Counted from the first letter of the stretch, positions 8,793 to 17,716 are shown. The stretch is 64,000 nucleotides of DNA from Clostridium sp. K4410.MGS-306 (GCA_000980375.1 LARD01000002.1:25346-89345), one strand, 5' to 3'. A program made the numbers and translations. Notes: a model not told the origin generated them from the sequence alone.

Positions 8793-9914
8793 ATGGAAAA
8801 TTTTGCATTATTAAAAGAAGATTCCTTTGAAGAAAGCCTTGGCGAGATTCTTCAGGTGAATCCTAAAAACGAAAAACATACCATTCTGCTCGTGGATGAC
8901 GAGGTGAATAACCTTCAGCTCCTTCGCAGAACTCTCCGGCATGATTACAATATCCTGACTGCCTCAAACGGAAAAGAAGCACTGGAAATAGTGGAAGGTA
9001 AAGGCAGTGAGATTGCGCTTATCGTCAGTGACCAGAAAATGCCCGAGATGGAGGGTACGGAGTTTTTAAAACGTGTTGCAGGTGAATACCCTGATATCGT
9101 CAAAATTTTGCTTACAGGACACCTTGATGTGGATGCAATTGTAGATTCTATCAACGATTGCCATCTGTACCAGTACATTGTAAAACCATTTGACCCCGAA
9201 GAACTCAAGCTTACAATCGAAACAGGGATTCAAAAATTTGACCTTGTAAACAACAAAACCGTGATTCTCAAAGATTTAAGAGAGCTGTTTTATAAAACAA
9301 TAAAACTCATTGCCTCGGCGCTTGACGCCAAAGACCCATACACACACGGCCACTCTTTGAGGGTGACTATGTATTCTTTGATTCTTGCCAAAAAGCTGAA
9401 TCTTGATGACACAACGCTTGAAGAAATCGAAACAGCGGGTCTTTTGCACGATATAGGCAAAATCGGTATTCCGCAGAGCATTCTTTGCAAACCCGGAAAA
9501 CTAACGGATGAAGAGTATGAGGTTATGAAATCTCACCCTGCACAGGCAGAAAAAATGCTTATGGGTATAAAAAAACTGACTGTTGTATCCAACTGGCTGC
9601 GTACCCACCACGAAAGATGGGACGGCAAAGGCTATCCTTACGGTTTAAAAGGAGAAGAAATTCCAATATCAGGCCGTATTATTGCTCTTGCCGATACTTA
9701 TGACGCAATGACCTCCACACGCTCTTACCGCAAGGCTCTTTCTCACGAAACTGCAATGGAAGAAATCAAAAGATGCGCCGGAACACAGTTTGACCCTGTT
9801 CTGGCAGACCTTTTTATCAGCTGTTCTGATGAAATTCGTGCGGCAAAAGATGACCCTGACACCTATTACCCCAAATACAGCTATCTTCAAAAAATGATTT
9901 ACGAAACCAGATAA
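8793..9914 (+). CDS. Response regulator with HD-GYP domain
   Basis: The 373-residue product has a receiver domain (about 30-150), with TILLVDDEVNNL acidic residues, phospho-acceptor region LIVSDQKMPEM and conserved Lys in YIVKPFDPEEL. An HD-GYP domain follows (about 165-355), with AGLLHDIGKIGIP (HD pair) and HHERWDGKGYPYGL containing the GYP tripeptide. Family members hydrolyse cyclic di-GMP or act as signalling adaptors, controlled by phosphorylation of the receiver. No sensor kinase lies nearby, so the partner is unknown. The ribosome site is weak. The stop abuts the convergent UbiA-family gene without any spacer. Confidence 0.93.
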   Translation: MENFALLKEDSFEESLGEILQVNPKNEKHTILLVDDEVNNLQLLRRTLRHDYNILTASNGKEALEIVEGKGSEIALIVSDQKMPEMEGTEFLKRVAGEYPDIVKILLTGHLDVDAIVDSINDCHLYQYIVKPFDPEELKLTIETGIQKFDLVNNKTVILKDLRELFYKTIKLIASALDAKDPYTHGHSLRVTMYSLILAKKLNLDDTTLEEIETAGLLHDIGKIGIPQSILCKPGKLTDEEYEVMKSHPAQAEKMLMGIKKLTVVSNWLRTHHERWDGKGYPYGLKGEEIPISGRIIALADTYDAMTSTRSYRKALSHETAMEEIKRCAGTQFDPVLADLFISCSDEIRAAKDDPDTYYPKYSYLQKMIYETR

Positions 9915-10823
9915 TCAAAAAAAGCTCACAATGCATAGGATTGCAAATATTGCCACAAACTTTTGCACGTTGTTCATTGCGCTTAAAAACTCTTTTTTGT
10001 CTTTGATTTCTTTGTCAATGTAATGCTGCAATCTTTTTACTGTGCCAAGTGCCGGTATTACGGACAAAAAGATTATTGCATACTTGAGAGGGAATAAATG
10101 AGAATGTATTCCTACAAAAATCAACGCATAAATCATAAAGATTATAAAAATATAAAAGTAATATGCATTTTGTTTGCTGCCTGTTAAAATCGGTATGGTC
10201 TTTTTGCCGGCTGCTTTGTCCTGATTGAAATCAAGAAAAAAGTCCGTGTACAAAAGACAAACAGTAACAAAAGCAAACGATAAAGAAAGCCATAAAAGCC
10301 TGTAAGACAAAGCTCCTGTCATCACATAATACACACCTGTAAACAAAAGCGGCGAAAAAATTGTTCCGATGATAATCTCACTCAGCCCTGCATAACCCGA
10401 GCGCGGGTACAAAAGACAGAGCACGCCTGTTAGCGCCATTATCAAAATAATCGGGAGCTTGTATATTACCGTAAAAAACAGCCCTATCACTATTGCGATA
10501 AAAAACAATACAGCGCATATTTTGAGTGCTGCTTCAACTGTCAGCTCGTTATTCAAAAAACATTTGCACTTGCCTTTTTTGAAGTTGAGTTTTTTGCTGT
10601 TGTCAGGGTCTTTTTGTGATTTTAAATATTTTTTGTAATCAAGTATGTCGTCAAAAAGGTTCGCCCCGAGGTGCGCACAAACTATGCCCGCAAGCGCGGT
10701 GAGAGCAAAAAATATGTTTCCATGGTTTGAAACACCGAAGAAAAACGCAATTGCCCACGCCGTAACAGACATGGGAAGCGAATAAATTCGTGTACACTCC
10801 ATAAAAAATGCTAATTTATTCAT
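9915..10823 (-). CDS. UbiA-family prenyltransferase (MenA-like)
   Basis: This 302-residue polytopic membrane protein has both Asp-rich motifs of the UbiA superfamily: NLFDDILDYKKYL near residue 60 and DFFLDFNQDKAAGKKTIPI near 190. These bind Mg and the prenyl diphosphate while an aromatic ring is prenylated. Overall form suits 1,4-dihydroxy-2-naphthoate prenyltransferase (menaquinone synthesis), but no men genes are near, so other UbiA substrates remain possible. A Lys-rich insert (about 70-85) is unusual. The start follows a short AT-rich region, and transcription runs away from the prepilin cassette upstream. Confidence 0.82.
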   Translation of the reverse strand: MNKLAFFMECTRIYSLPMSVTAWAIAFFFGVSNHGNIFFALTALAGIVCAHLGANLFDDILDYKKYLKSQKDPDNSKKLNFKKGKCKCFLNNELTVEAALKICAVLFFIAIVIGLFFTVIYKLPIILIMALTGVLCLLYPRSGYAGLSEIIIGTIFSPLLFTGVYYVMTGALSYRLLWLSLSFAFVTVCLLYTDFFLDFNQDKAAGKKTIPILTGSKQNAYYFYIFIIFMIYALIFVGIHSHLFPLKYAIIFLSVIPALGTVKRLQHYIDKEIKDKKEFLSAMNNVQKFVAIFAILCIVSFF

Positions 10824-10973
10824 ACTTTTAAAGATACCACAAAAATCCAGCTTAATATTTGTTTACATATAAGCACATGAGTAGCAAAAAATTTTTTATC
10901 CGTATTTCATGCATGTGTAAACTCCTCTATAAACTCCGTAATACTAATTCTATCCATCTCGGCTTAATCTGTA

Positions 10974-10995
10974 TAAGAAAAAGCCGATTTTCTTT
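10974..10995. repeat. Exact 22-bp direct repeat, left copy (flanks prepilin gene 3 cassette)
   Basis: The same 22 bases occur at 13001-13022. The unit contains AAGAAAA and TTTTCTT as a 7-bp inverted repeat around AGCCGA. This copy lies 2 bases before the start of the shared leader. Confidence 0.85.
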
Positions 10996-10997
10996 AT

Positions 10998-11180
10998 GTA
11001 AACAAATATTACCGAAAATCGAAAATATAAAGAAATGTAAACACGAATTTCTTGACGTCAAAAACCAGGCCCCGTAAGCTTTTCTGTAAGGTAAGGTAAG
11101 TGACGGTAAATAGTATCAAGATATCTTCAAAAGTGTCCGACAGCAGATATATCATAAAAATAATCTGCAAAGGAGAAGAA
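10998..11180 (+). promoter_or_regulatory. Shared prepilin leader, copy 2
   Basis: The leader starts at GTAAACAAATATTACCG and includes AAATATAAAGAAATGTAAA, TTGACG at 11052-11057, a 17-base spacer and TAAGCT at 11075-11080. Three GTAAG pentamers follow (11086-11100). GCAGAT (11143-11148) and ATCTGC (11163-11168) form a 6-bp stem just before the AAAGGAG ribosome site. The last 40 bases nearly match the leader at 39091-39272. The conserved spacer supports promoter function, and the hairpin could tune translation (inferred). Confidence 0.8.
11086..11100 (+). repeat. GTAAG pentamer tandem repeat, 3 copies
   Basis: Three perfect GTAAG units begin 5 bases after the -10 box. Copy number differs from the homologous leaders at 886 (4) and 33727 (2). 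Confidence 0.88.
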
Positions 11181-12947
11181 ATGAAAGCGTCACAGAAAAA
11201 GATTTATGAAAAGAGAATCGCTGGGTTCTCACTGGCGGAAGCATTGATAACGCTGCTGATAATATGCGTTATTGCAATAGCATCGGCCCCTGTAATAACC
11301 AAAAAACACCGAGCCAAAATGAATGTTCCACACGGAGCTTTTGCTTGTTATTGGAAAGATAATCAACTAGTTTCAAAATATGTGATAAATGGAGTAGTCT
11401 CAGACGGCAAAGTAATATATGACACAGAAGAAGGCCGCGACGGCTGTGAATTTAATCCTCCATCAAATGCCAAAAACTTTGTCGCTACAATAGTTGGCGG
11501 TGGAGGCGGAGGTTCCGGTTCCGCCACTATACAAACCGATTCACAAGTAATACAAAATTATGGTACTGCAGGCGATTATATATACAAAACTCCGCAATCC
11601 GGCTTGTATACAATGCTTGTTGTAGGCGGTGGAGGTGGCGGCGGCGGAATGTTCGGCAGTGAGCCGAATAGACTTGCCGGTATAGGTTCAAACGGTGGGC
11701 TTGTTTATGTTCCAAATGTATTTATTGGCAAAGGTGTCTCTCTTAATGTAAGAGTTGGTAAAGGAGGTAACGGCAGCTGGGATGGTGAAGGTGTCAGCGG
11801 TACAGAATCTTATGTAAAAAATGTTTCTGATGATATAACATATGCCTTTGCAGGCGGCGGTGCCGGAGGTCCGGGATGGCATCTGTGGTTTACAAAATCC
11901 GGTGACGGAAATGATGAAAACTATGTATCCGGTTGTACGTCATCAGGCGAGCACGTTATTTGGGGATTGTTGCAAGGCATCGGGGCTCAAAAAGTCAGAA
12001 TAAATAAAAGCGATAGGTCTGTTGGGCCCGGCTACTCAACAGTTTTTGCAAAAGTGTATGCATGTGATGGCGGCACAGCCAGCTCTGATATAGCTTCAGC
12101 TGTTGTCATAAAAGGCAAAAAAGTATCCGGTTCTTTGGGTTCCAGCTCGCACCAGAATCGTTGGTATCCTTATAATTTGGTAAGTTCATTGACTAATTAT
12201 AACGGAATATTTGATATGAATTATAATATATTGTCCAAAAGGTCTACAAAGTGGTGCAATAGCTCTTCAACCTGGAAAACAGCCCGCAACTGCCAAATTT
12301 ATTCTAACAATTTTGGTGCAGGAGGTGCGGCAGAAGGCGATTATGATGAAGAATATTTTGAACCTATTAGCGGAGGGTCTGGCCTAGCTGCTATAAAATA
12401 CAAGCCTTTGTTTGCCGGTCTTGGCGGTGAGGCAGGAAAAGTAGTTCAAATCCCGTATGCAGAAATGCCTCAAAAAACGCTCCTGTTTCCCGGCAAAGGT
12501 GGAAATGGCGGTAAAGGCAGTAATATAACTTATCACAATACAGCTAATACCCCTGGTGGTAATGGACAATCATCATATATCAAAAATGGCACACAAATCT
12601 ATGGTGGAAAAGGCGCCTCCGGTATAAATCCCGCTGATGACTCCACTTATTCCAGTAAGTTTAATGATGACCAAATGCCTGTGGGTGGTGATGGTTTACT
12701 GGCAGATGTACTTACAAATAAAAAAGTCGGCACAGGTGGTTTGGGCGGATTTTCCGGAAATAATAACACAATTAACGGACTTACAGAAACTATATTTGAA
12801 GACGGTGCTTTAGTCAGTGGTTTTAATAAAATTTTTGGTGCTGGCTCCGGCGGCGGAGGTGCAAGCGCTGCAGCTGACAGCACAGGCTCCGTTCAACTTG
12901 GAGATGGCGGCAATGGCGCTTCCGGTCTTGTGTTCATCCAGTGGTAA
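11181..12947 (+). CDS. Glycine-rich prepilin-like surface protein 3
   Basis: The 588-residue product is called from ATG 11181, which has AAAGGAGAAG directly upstream. The frame stays open to a GTG at 11100 inside the leader repeats, but that extension is not kept in the leader at 33639-33817 and would give the prepilin signal an unusually long leader. The signal is AG|FSLAEALITLLII with Glu at +5, then PVITKKHRAK. CEFNPPSNAKNFVATIVG leads into the Gly-rich body, with FAGLGGEAGKV and MPQKTLLFPGKGG motifs, and the end is GASGLVFIQW. It is closest to the protein at 39273-41027, with which it shares HRAK and the DGKV-YD-EEGR block. Surface display through the pilus machinery is inferred. Confidence 0.86.
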   Translation: MKASQKKIYEKRIAGFSLAEALITLLIICVIAIASAPVITKKHRAKMNVPHGAFACYWKDNQLVSKYVINGVVSDGKVIYDTEEGRDGCEFNPPSNAKNFVATIVGGGGGGSGSATIQTDSQVIQNYGTAGDYIYKTPQSGLYTMLVVGGGGGGGGMFGSEPNRLAGIGSNGGLVYVPNVFIGKGVSLNVRVGKGGNGSWDGEGVSGTESYVKNVSDDITYAFAGGGAGGPGWHLWFTKSGDGNDENYVSGCTSSGEHVIWGLLQGIGAQKVRINKSDRSVGPGYSTVFAKVYACDGGTASSDIASAVVIKGKKVSGSLGSSSHQNRWYPYNLVSSLTNYNGIFDMNYNILSKRSTKWCNSSSTWKTARNCQIYSNNFGAGGAAEGDYDEEYFEPISGGSGLAAIKYKPLFAGLGGEAGKVVQIPYAEMPQKTLLFPGKGGNGGKGSNITYHNTANTPGGNGQSSYIKNGTQIYGGKGASGINPADDSTYSSKFNDDQMPVGGDGLLADVLTNKKVGTGGLGGFSGNNNTINGLTETIFEDGALVSGFNKIFGAGSGGGGASAAADSTGSVQLGDGGNGASGLVFIQW

Positions 12948-12954
12948 TTTCTAA

Positions 12955-12995
12955 TACAGTACTTTGCCTCCCTTTTTTTAAGGGAGGCTTTTTTT
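12955..12995 (+). terminator. Conserved ACAGTACTT box plus intrinsic terminator
   Basis: ACAGTACTT (12956-12964) is followed by a 9-bp perfect stem (GCCTCCCTT 12966-12974 with 12980-12988) and a run of seven T. Confidence 0.92.
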
Positions 12996-13000
12996 AATGT

Positions 13001-13022
13001 TAAGAAAAAGCCGATTTTCTTT
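13001..13022. repeat. Exact 22-bp direct repeat, right copy
   Basis: Identical to 10974-10995. It lies just past the terminator of prepilin gene 3 and 40 bases before the SpoIID-like gene, so the leader, gene and terminator form a 2.0-kb unit bounded by the repeat. Confidence 0.85.
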
Positions 13023-13062
13023 GTTTTTATTATAAAATAATACTAAAAAGAGGGGGCTCACG

Positions 13063-14754
13063 TTGAGATTTAATAAAGTTTTATTATTTTTAATATTCAC
13101 AATCTTTTTAACCGCAACACAACCGTCAAATGCAATTAGTGCCAATCAGGGCAAGATGGTGAGGGTTGGCATAAGCGATGTTAAATTCCAAAATTACTAC
13201 TACAATACGATAAACATCACTGCAACAGACAGTTTCCGCTTGACAGATAAAGCAACTAACTCCATAATAGCGGATTTTGGCGCACTTGAGGATGTAAATA
13301 TTACGATAAAAGACAATTGTTTTAATGTAAAACAGGGCACAACAACCATTGCCAACGGGCTGGAAGGCCCTATAACAGCGGAATCCGATAATGGATTTGT
13401 GACCGTAAAAAACCTTAAACGAGCCGGACAAAACGCATATTACCGCGGCACGTTTGAGATTACTAAAGCACCACAAAAAGTTAATCAGTTTAATTTGATA
13501 AATGTTCTGGATTTGCAATCTTACTTAAAAGGTGTTGTACCAAACGAAATGCCTGTAAGATTCGGGCTTGAGGCACTCAAAGCACAGGCAGTGCTTGCGC
13601 GAAGCTATGTTCTAAAACCAAGAGAGCGCAACTATCACAACTTTGACGTATGCGATTCTGTTGCGTGTCAGGTGTATTTTGGCGCCAATACCGAGAAAGA
13701 GCTTTCAGACAAAGCTGTGGACGAAACAGACAACATTGTGGCAATGAGTGATAATGAGCTGGTGCTTGCTTTGTATAGCTCTACTGCGGGCGGATATACA
13801 GAAAGCTATGAAAACGCTTTTTCTACAGACATGTCAAACGGAGTAAGGGTTTTCCCGGGCTCACCCAGAGCTTTTTTAAAAGGCGTGCCCGATGATCCCA
13901 AAACCCCTGTGCTGAATACAGAAGAAGCAGCAAGAAAGTTTTATACCACAAATCCTGAAACCTTTGACAACAAGTCGCCTTATTTCAGATGGACAAAAGA
14001 GTGGGAAAAAACAGAGCTGGAAAATATTCTTAAACAAACGTTAAAAACCCAGTCACAGGCCGGTTTTGTAAAACCAAAATTTGAAAAACCCGAAGATTTT
14101 GGCTCTTTAAAAGAAATAAAAGTAACAAGACGCGGTGTTTCCGGCAAGGCCATGTTTGTTGACATAATCACAGACAAAGGTACATTCACCGTAAGCAAAG
14201 AGCTGCCTATCAGAAGGACTTTTCAAAAAAACAATATCTCGCTTCCTTCAGCAAACGTTGTTTTTGATATTGAAATTACAGAGCCGGACAAAGACTCTAA
14301 AAATGAGAAGCCCATCACAAAAATTATTGCCCATGGCGGAGGATTCGGCCACGGAGTGGGCATGAGCCAGTTTGGCGCAGGTGCCATGGGTGATGCGGGA
14401 TACTCCTACGAGGATATTATCCAGCATTATTTTAAAAATACTTCAATATCAACCTATCCCGTGGAATTATCTAACCAAACAGGCCACGATACTGATACAC
14501 AGCTTTTTTACACAAAAAACAAAAAAGTTAACCTTGTTGTGGAAAATAAGTTTCAATTCTCAAAATTGACTGTGGTAGTAAACGGTCAGGAGTTGAGTCT
14601 TGAGGTTGTGCCAAGGCTTTTTAAAAACGAAAAATTTGACATAAGCCCCTATATCAAAAAAGGCGAAAACAGAATCACATATCTGCTTCCGTATTCGCCG
14701 CTGCACAAAAAACCCGTTAAAGTGTATGTGGAATTAAAAGAAGCTGAAAACTAG
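13063..14754 (+). CDS. SpoIID/LytB-domain secreted protein
   Basis: The 563-residue protein is called from TTG 13063, chosen because AGAGGGGG lies 7 bases upstream. A Sec-type signal peptide covers residues 1-25. The SpoIID domain contains YLKGVVPNEMP with the catalytic-type Glu, LKAQAVLARSYV, and near the C-terminus HGGGFGHGVGMSQFGA. SpoIID-family proteins are lytic transglycosylases or amidase enhancers acting on peptidoglycan; outside spore formers they serve envelope remodelling. A 150-residue insert separates the conserved motifs, and a C-terminal domain of about 90 residues follows. The lipid II flippase gene starts 11 bases downstream, consistent with a cell-wall operon. Confidence 0.9.
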   Translation: MRFNKVLLFLIFTIFLTATQPSNAISANQGKMVRVGISDVKFQNYYYNTINITATDSFRLTDKATNSIIADFGALEDVNITIKDNCFNVKQGTTTIANGLEGPITAESDNGFVTVKNLKRAGQNAYYRGTFEITKAPQKVNQFNLINVLDLQSYLKGVVPNEMPVRFGLEALKAQAVLARSYVLKPRERNYHNFDVCDSVACQVYFGANTEKELSDKAVDETDNIVAMSDNELVLALYSSTAGGYTESYENAFSTDMSNGVRVFPGSPRAFLKGVPDDPKTPVLNTEEAARKFYTTNPETFDNKSPYFRWTKEWEKTELENILKQTLKTQSQAGFVKPKFEKPEDFGSLKEIKVTRRGVSGKAMFVDIITDKGTFTVSKELPIRRTFQKNNISLPSANVVFDIEITEPDKDSKNEKPITKIIAHGGGFGHGVGMSQFGAGAMGDAGYSYEDIIQHYFKNTSISTYPVELSNQTGHDTDTQLFYTKNKKVNLVVENKFQFSKLTVVVNGQELSLEVVPRLFKNEKFDISPYIKKGENRITYLLPYSPLHKKPVKVYVELKEAEN

Positions 14755-14765
14755 AAGAGGAATAA

Positions 14766-16388
14766 ATGACTAATAACAATACAGCTGTAGAAAATACTCA
14801 AAATACAAACGCCTCAAAAACACAGAGCCTTTTAAAAGCCGCGTGGATTATAGCTTTTGTGACCATCATCAGTAAATTGATAGGTTTTTTAAGAGATGTT
14901 GTTATTGCAAACTTTTATGGCGCAGGCATGGTGTCGGATGCATATTTTTATGCGTATCAAATACCTGCAATTTCGATAATCCTCCTTGGCGGAATCGGCG
15001 GGCCTTTTCACAGCGCGGTTGTTTCGGTTTTTTCAAAACTTATCCCGAACCTTGAACAAAAACCCTCTGACGCTGTAAACAAACTTTTTAACACGTTTTT
15101 AACAAGCTCATTTCTTGTGTTTTTGGCGCTGGGCGTGCTTGTGTTTGTGTTCTCGGACGTGATTATGAAGGTGATTATTGCAAACGGCTCACCTGAATTG
15201 ATTCATCTTGCTTCCGTGCACTTAAAAATCATGGCGCCTGTGCTCACTGTCGGCGGGGTTGTCGGGATTTATTACGGGATTTTGATTGTGTATAAGGAAT
15301 TTTTGATTCCGAATATTTCTCCCATACTGATGAGCGTTGCAATTATTGCGATAATATCGCTTGTGCGCCACGATAACTCGGGCGTTGTGCTGGCTCTCGC
15401 AACGACAGTAGGTGCTTTGTGCCAGTTTGTTTACCAGCTGCCAAAGCTCAAATCACTCGGTTTTAAATTCCGTCCTAACCTTGATGTTTTTAATAACCCG
15501 CAGTACAAAAATATCCTCGAGCTGTTGTTTCCCGCAATTTTGAGCAGCACAGTCGGGCAGGTTTATATCTATGTTGATATGTTTTTTGCATCTCAGCTTC
15601 AAGAAGGCGCGTGGTCTGCTATAGGATATGCCAACAGGCTTTTTCAGTTTCCTGTAGGGGTGCTTGTGACAGCGTTTCTTGTGCCTTTGTTCCCGATTTT
15701 TTCTAAACTCGTTGGCGAGAAGGACTATGACAATATCAGATATTATTTTAATAAAGGGGTCGGGCTGCTCAATTTTGTTGCGTTTCCGATTCTTGTTTTG
15801 ATTATTTTGCTTTCTACAAACGCTATACAGCTGATATTTCAGCGCGGTGCGTTCAACGAAGTAGCCACCATGATGGTGTCAGAGGCACTTTGCTATCTTT
15901 CAATTTCAATAATATTCTATGTTTTCAGAGACTCTATCACACGCGTCTTTTATGCTTTTAACGATTCAAAAACGCCCTTTCTTGTTGCCCTGTCTTCAAT
16001 TGTGATTAAGTTTATCTTAAACTTCCTGTTTGTAAAACAGTTAGGAATAGGCGGTATTACGCTGTCTACATCTTTTGTGACATTGATAAACGGTTTTTGG
16101 CTCGGGCTTTTAATCAAGAAAAAAATGAGCATGGACTATGGAATTTATTTTAAAAACCTTTTAAAAATGGCTGTGATTTCTGTTGCAACATATTACGTAT
16201 GCCTTGGCGTTTACAGGCTTTGGGACGCTCACATCGCGCCGACACAGCTCACTTTGATTGTGAAAATAACATTGATAACACTGCTTTGCTTTGCGGTGTA
16301 CAGTGTTTTTGCCGCAATAGTAAGAATCCCTTACGTATTCGAGCTCTACGGCAGAGCCAAGGGCAAGTTGATGCGTTTTAGGAAGTAG
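14766..16388 (+). CDS. murJ: Lipid II flippase MurJ
   Basis: The 540-residue polytopic protein has the MurJ/MviN pattern of about 14 membrane segments. ISKLIGFLRDVVIANFYGAG near residue 35 is the family signature in helix 1, and the central ARG-type motif region appears as RDSITRVFYAFNDSKTP. It moves lipid-linked peptidoglycan precursor across the inner membrane. GAAGAGGAATAA precedes the ATG. It follows the SpoIID-like gene with an 11-base gap, and its last 11 bases overlap the end of the convergent HEPN-like gene. Confidence 0.94.
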   Translation: MTNNNTAVENTQNTNASKTQSLLKAAWIIAFVTIISKLIGFLRDVVIANFYGAGMVSDAYFYAYQIPAISIILLGGIGGPFHSAVVSVFSKLIPNLEQKPSDAVNKLFNTFLTSSFLVFLALGVLVFVFSDVIMKVIIANGSPELIHLASVHLKIMAPVLTVGGVVGIYYGILIVYKEFLIPNISPILMSVAIIAIISLVRHDNSGVVLALATTVGALCQFVYQLPKLKSLGFKFRPNLDVFNNPQYKNILELLFPAILSSTVGQVYIYVDMFFASQLQEGAWSAIGYANRLFQFPVGVLVTAFLVPLFPIFSKLVGEKDYDNIRYYFNKGVGLLNFVAFPILVLIILLSTNAIQLIFQRGAFNEVATMMVSEALCYLSISIIFYVFRDSITRVFYAFNDSKTPFLVALSSIVIKFILNFLFVKQLGIGGITLSTSFVTLINGFWLGLLIKKKMSMDYGIYFKNLLKMAVISVATYYVCLGVYRLWDAHIAPTQLTLIVKITLITLLCFAVYSVFAAIVRIPYVFELYGRAKGKLMRFRK

Positions 16389-17223
16389 GGTTATTTTCTA
16401 AAGAGTCAAAAATGCTTATTTGTCCGTTATCAGTATCAAATTCTTCTTGAGGATTTAGCTCTTTTAGCTTTTTAATAAAGTTATATTTTTCTCTTATAAT
16501 GTCCCAGGGTGATTTTAAATCGCAATATTCCCATCCGTTTAACACCGCGATATCTTCAAACATATCAATAATCATGCGGTCTTTGTTATAAGCAAAATTT
16601 TGATGGGGTGTTTCTTTTTTGTATAATTCAGGAGCTAATTCATAGATTTTTTTGTGAATTTGCATTATTGAAGGTTTGAATGTTAAATCATTTGGGATAT
16701 GAGAGTATTTACCAAGTGAGCAGCCAATATGCATTTCAAATAAGATTAAAGCCTCATGGTAATTTATTTTATTTTCTCTGTATCTTTTAAAATTAAAATG
16801 GGCAATGTCATTTCTAAGATTTATTAAATCTTTGCTCTTTTTTCTTAGTTCGGAAAAAGTTTGAGGAATTTTATCATAAAAGCGGTTTTGAATAGAAGGA
16901 ACCCTGAAGGCTTCTTCGTGAAAGATAAACATTAATATGTGTCTGAGGTGTAAAATTGGTATTATATTAATAAACCTGGCAGACTCGGGCAGACTTTCAT
17001 CATTTAAAATTGACATAAAAGTATTAGCGCCTTTGTCGTTAAAATATTTATTTATGATTTTTTCATTGCTAAAAAATTTAGAAAAAGCTGAAATTGCATT
17101 GTTTCTGTATACAAGTGTGACGCAGTCAATCATTTTCCATTTAAGAAGCAATTCCAATCTTAAAAGTCTTTTATAAATTTTGCTGAACTCATATTCAAAT
17201 TTTTCATAATACTGCATAGTCAT
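16378..17223 (-). CDS. HEPN-like protein of Abi type (putative RNase toxin)
   Basis: I call 281 residues from the ATG at 17223; an upstream in-frame start at 17370 would translate a region holding promoter-like and palindromic sequence. An alpha-helical N-terminal part (FSKIYKRLLRLELLLKWK) is followed by helices around residues 80-100 and by LINLRNDIAHF, which contains R137-x4-H142, the RNase motif of HEPN domains. The architecture recalls Abi_2/AbiF-like abortive-infection proteins, but similarity is by eye only. It lies downstream of a small HTH gene on the same strand, as in toxin-antitoxin or phage-defence pairs. The C-terminal third (DMFEDIAVLNGWEYCDLKSP) is not recognised. AT-rich codon use differs from the flanking murJ. 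Confidence 0.6.
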   Translation of the reverse strand: MTMQYYEKFEYEFSKIYKRLLRLELLLKWKMIDCVTLVYRNNAISAFSKFFSNEKIINKYFNDKGANTFMSILNDESLPESARFINIIPILHLRHILMFIFHEEAFRVPSIQNRFYDKIPQTFSELRKKSKDLINLRNDIAHFNFKRYRENKINYHEALILFEMHIGCSLGKYSHIPNDLTFKPSIMQIHKKIYELAPELYKKETPHQNFAYNKDRMIIDMFEDIAVLNGWEYCDLKSPWDIIREKYNFIKKLKELNPQEEFDTDNGQISIFDSLENNPTS

Positions 17224-17244
17224 GTCCTGCTTGAAATAAAGACT

Positions 17245-17278
17245 ATTATACACTTTAGGCTTGATTTTGTATACAAAA
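17245..17278 (-). promoter_or_regulatory. Promoter/operator region before the HEPN-like gene
   Basis: On the minus strand, TATAAT (17250-17245) lies 21 bases before the HEPN start. The -35 region overlaps a perfect 14-bp palindrome, TTTTGTATACAAAA (17265-17278). Its TGTAT half-site also occurs in the 36-bp palindrome upstream of the HTH gene, which would fit control of both genes by that regulator (inferred). Confidence 0.5.
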
Positions 17279-17359
17279 ATGTTATAATAATAGTGTACAC
17301 ATAGAAAACGGGGCACAGGTAGACTAGAGCTATCCCCCATGTACAAAAGAACAAGAATT

Positions 17360-17381
17360 GAGCCGGTCATTGAGCCGGCTC
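17360..17381 (-). terminator. Hairpin between HTH and HEPN genes
   Basis: GAGCCGG and CCGGCTC form a 7-bp GC-rich stem around an 8-base loop, just past the HTH stop. On the minus strand it is followed by AATTCTTGTTCTTTT, so it may be a terminator, an attenuator, or part of a small RNA ahead of the HEPN gene. Confidence 0.5.
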
Positions 17382-17386
17382 TTACC

Positions 17387-17611
17387 TTATTTTCTTTCCT
17401 GCAAAATTAAGTCGAAACCTAGGATATCACAAATAGCTTGTAGCTCTGATATACGCAAATTGTTTCTTCTTGCTCTTTCTGAAAAAGATTGTGGTGTAAT
17501 TTTTGTTTCTAGTTTTTCAGATATTAAAGGTATGACATTTTTTTGTGTCATTCCTTTGCGGTTGATTAAAAATTTTATTATTTCTTTATTTGTCCAGTCA
17601 TTTATATTCAT
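17387..17611 (-). CDS. Small helix-turn-helix regulator (XRE-like)
   Basis: This 74-residue protein has a lambda-repressor-like HTH: residues 14-30 (LINRKGMTQKNVIPLIS) form the first helices, and QSFSERARRNNLRISELQAI gives the recognition helix and following helix, ending in a short hydrophobic LGFDLIL tail. It probably binds DNA as a dimer and may repress its own gene and the HEPN gene downstream. A 36-bp palindrome begins 50 bases upstream of its start. It could be the antitoxin of a toxin-antitoxin pair; this is inferred from context. Confidence 0.72.
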   Translation of the reverse strand: MNINDWTNKEIIKFLINRKGMTQKNVIPLISEKLETKITPQSFSERARRNNLRISELQAICDILGFDLILQERK

Positions 17612-17660
17612 GTATTTAATGATAAAGACATTGACAAAAAATTACTATATAGATATAATA

Positions 17661-17696
17661 ATAAATATAATATGTATTAATACATATTATATTTAT
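17661..17696. repeat. Perfect 36-bp palindrome in divergent promoter region
   Basis: Bases 17661-17678 are the exact reverse complement of 17679-17696, with no loop. The sequence is entirely A/T except for one G and one C. It sits between the HTH gene (minus) and a 61-residue ORF (plus) and contains TGTATTAATACA, sharing its half-site with the palindrome at 17265-17278. A dimer or tetramer operator is the simplest reading. Confidence 0.85.
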
Positions 17697-17716
17697 AAAT
17701 TATTAAGGACGCTGCT

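Noticed and set aside
10859..11077. 72-codon plus-strand frame before prepilin gene 3
   Set aside because: It covers the 22-bp repeat and the promoter of leader 2, and has no ribosome site.
11100..11180. In-frame GTG extension of prepilin gene 3 (and of gene 5 at 39192-39272), which would add 27 similar residues
   Set aside because: The homologous GTG in leader 3 is out of frame with its gene and leader 1 has stops, strong ribosome sites precede the later ATGs, and the extension would bury the prepilin signal. DNA-level conservation explains the similarity.
17224..17370. Longer 330-residue version of the HEPN-like protein
   Set aside because: The added 49 codons run through a TATAAT box and a 14-bp palindrome, and the sequence looks non-coding.
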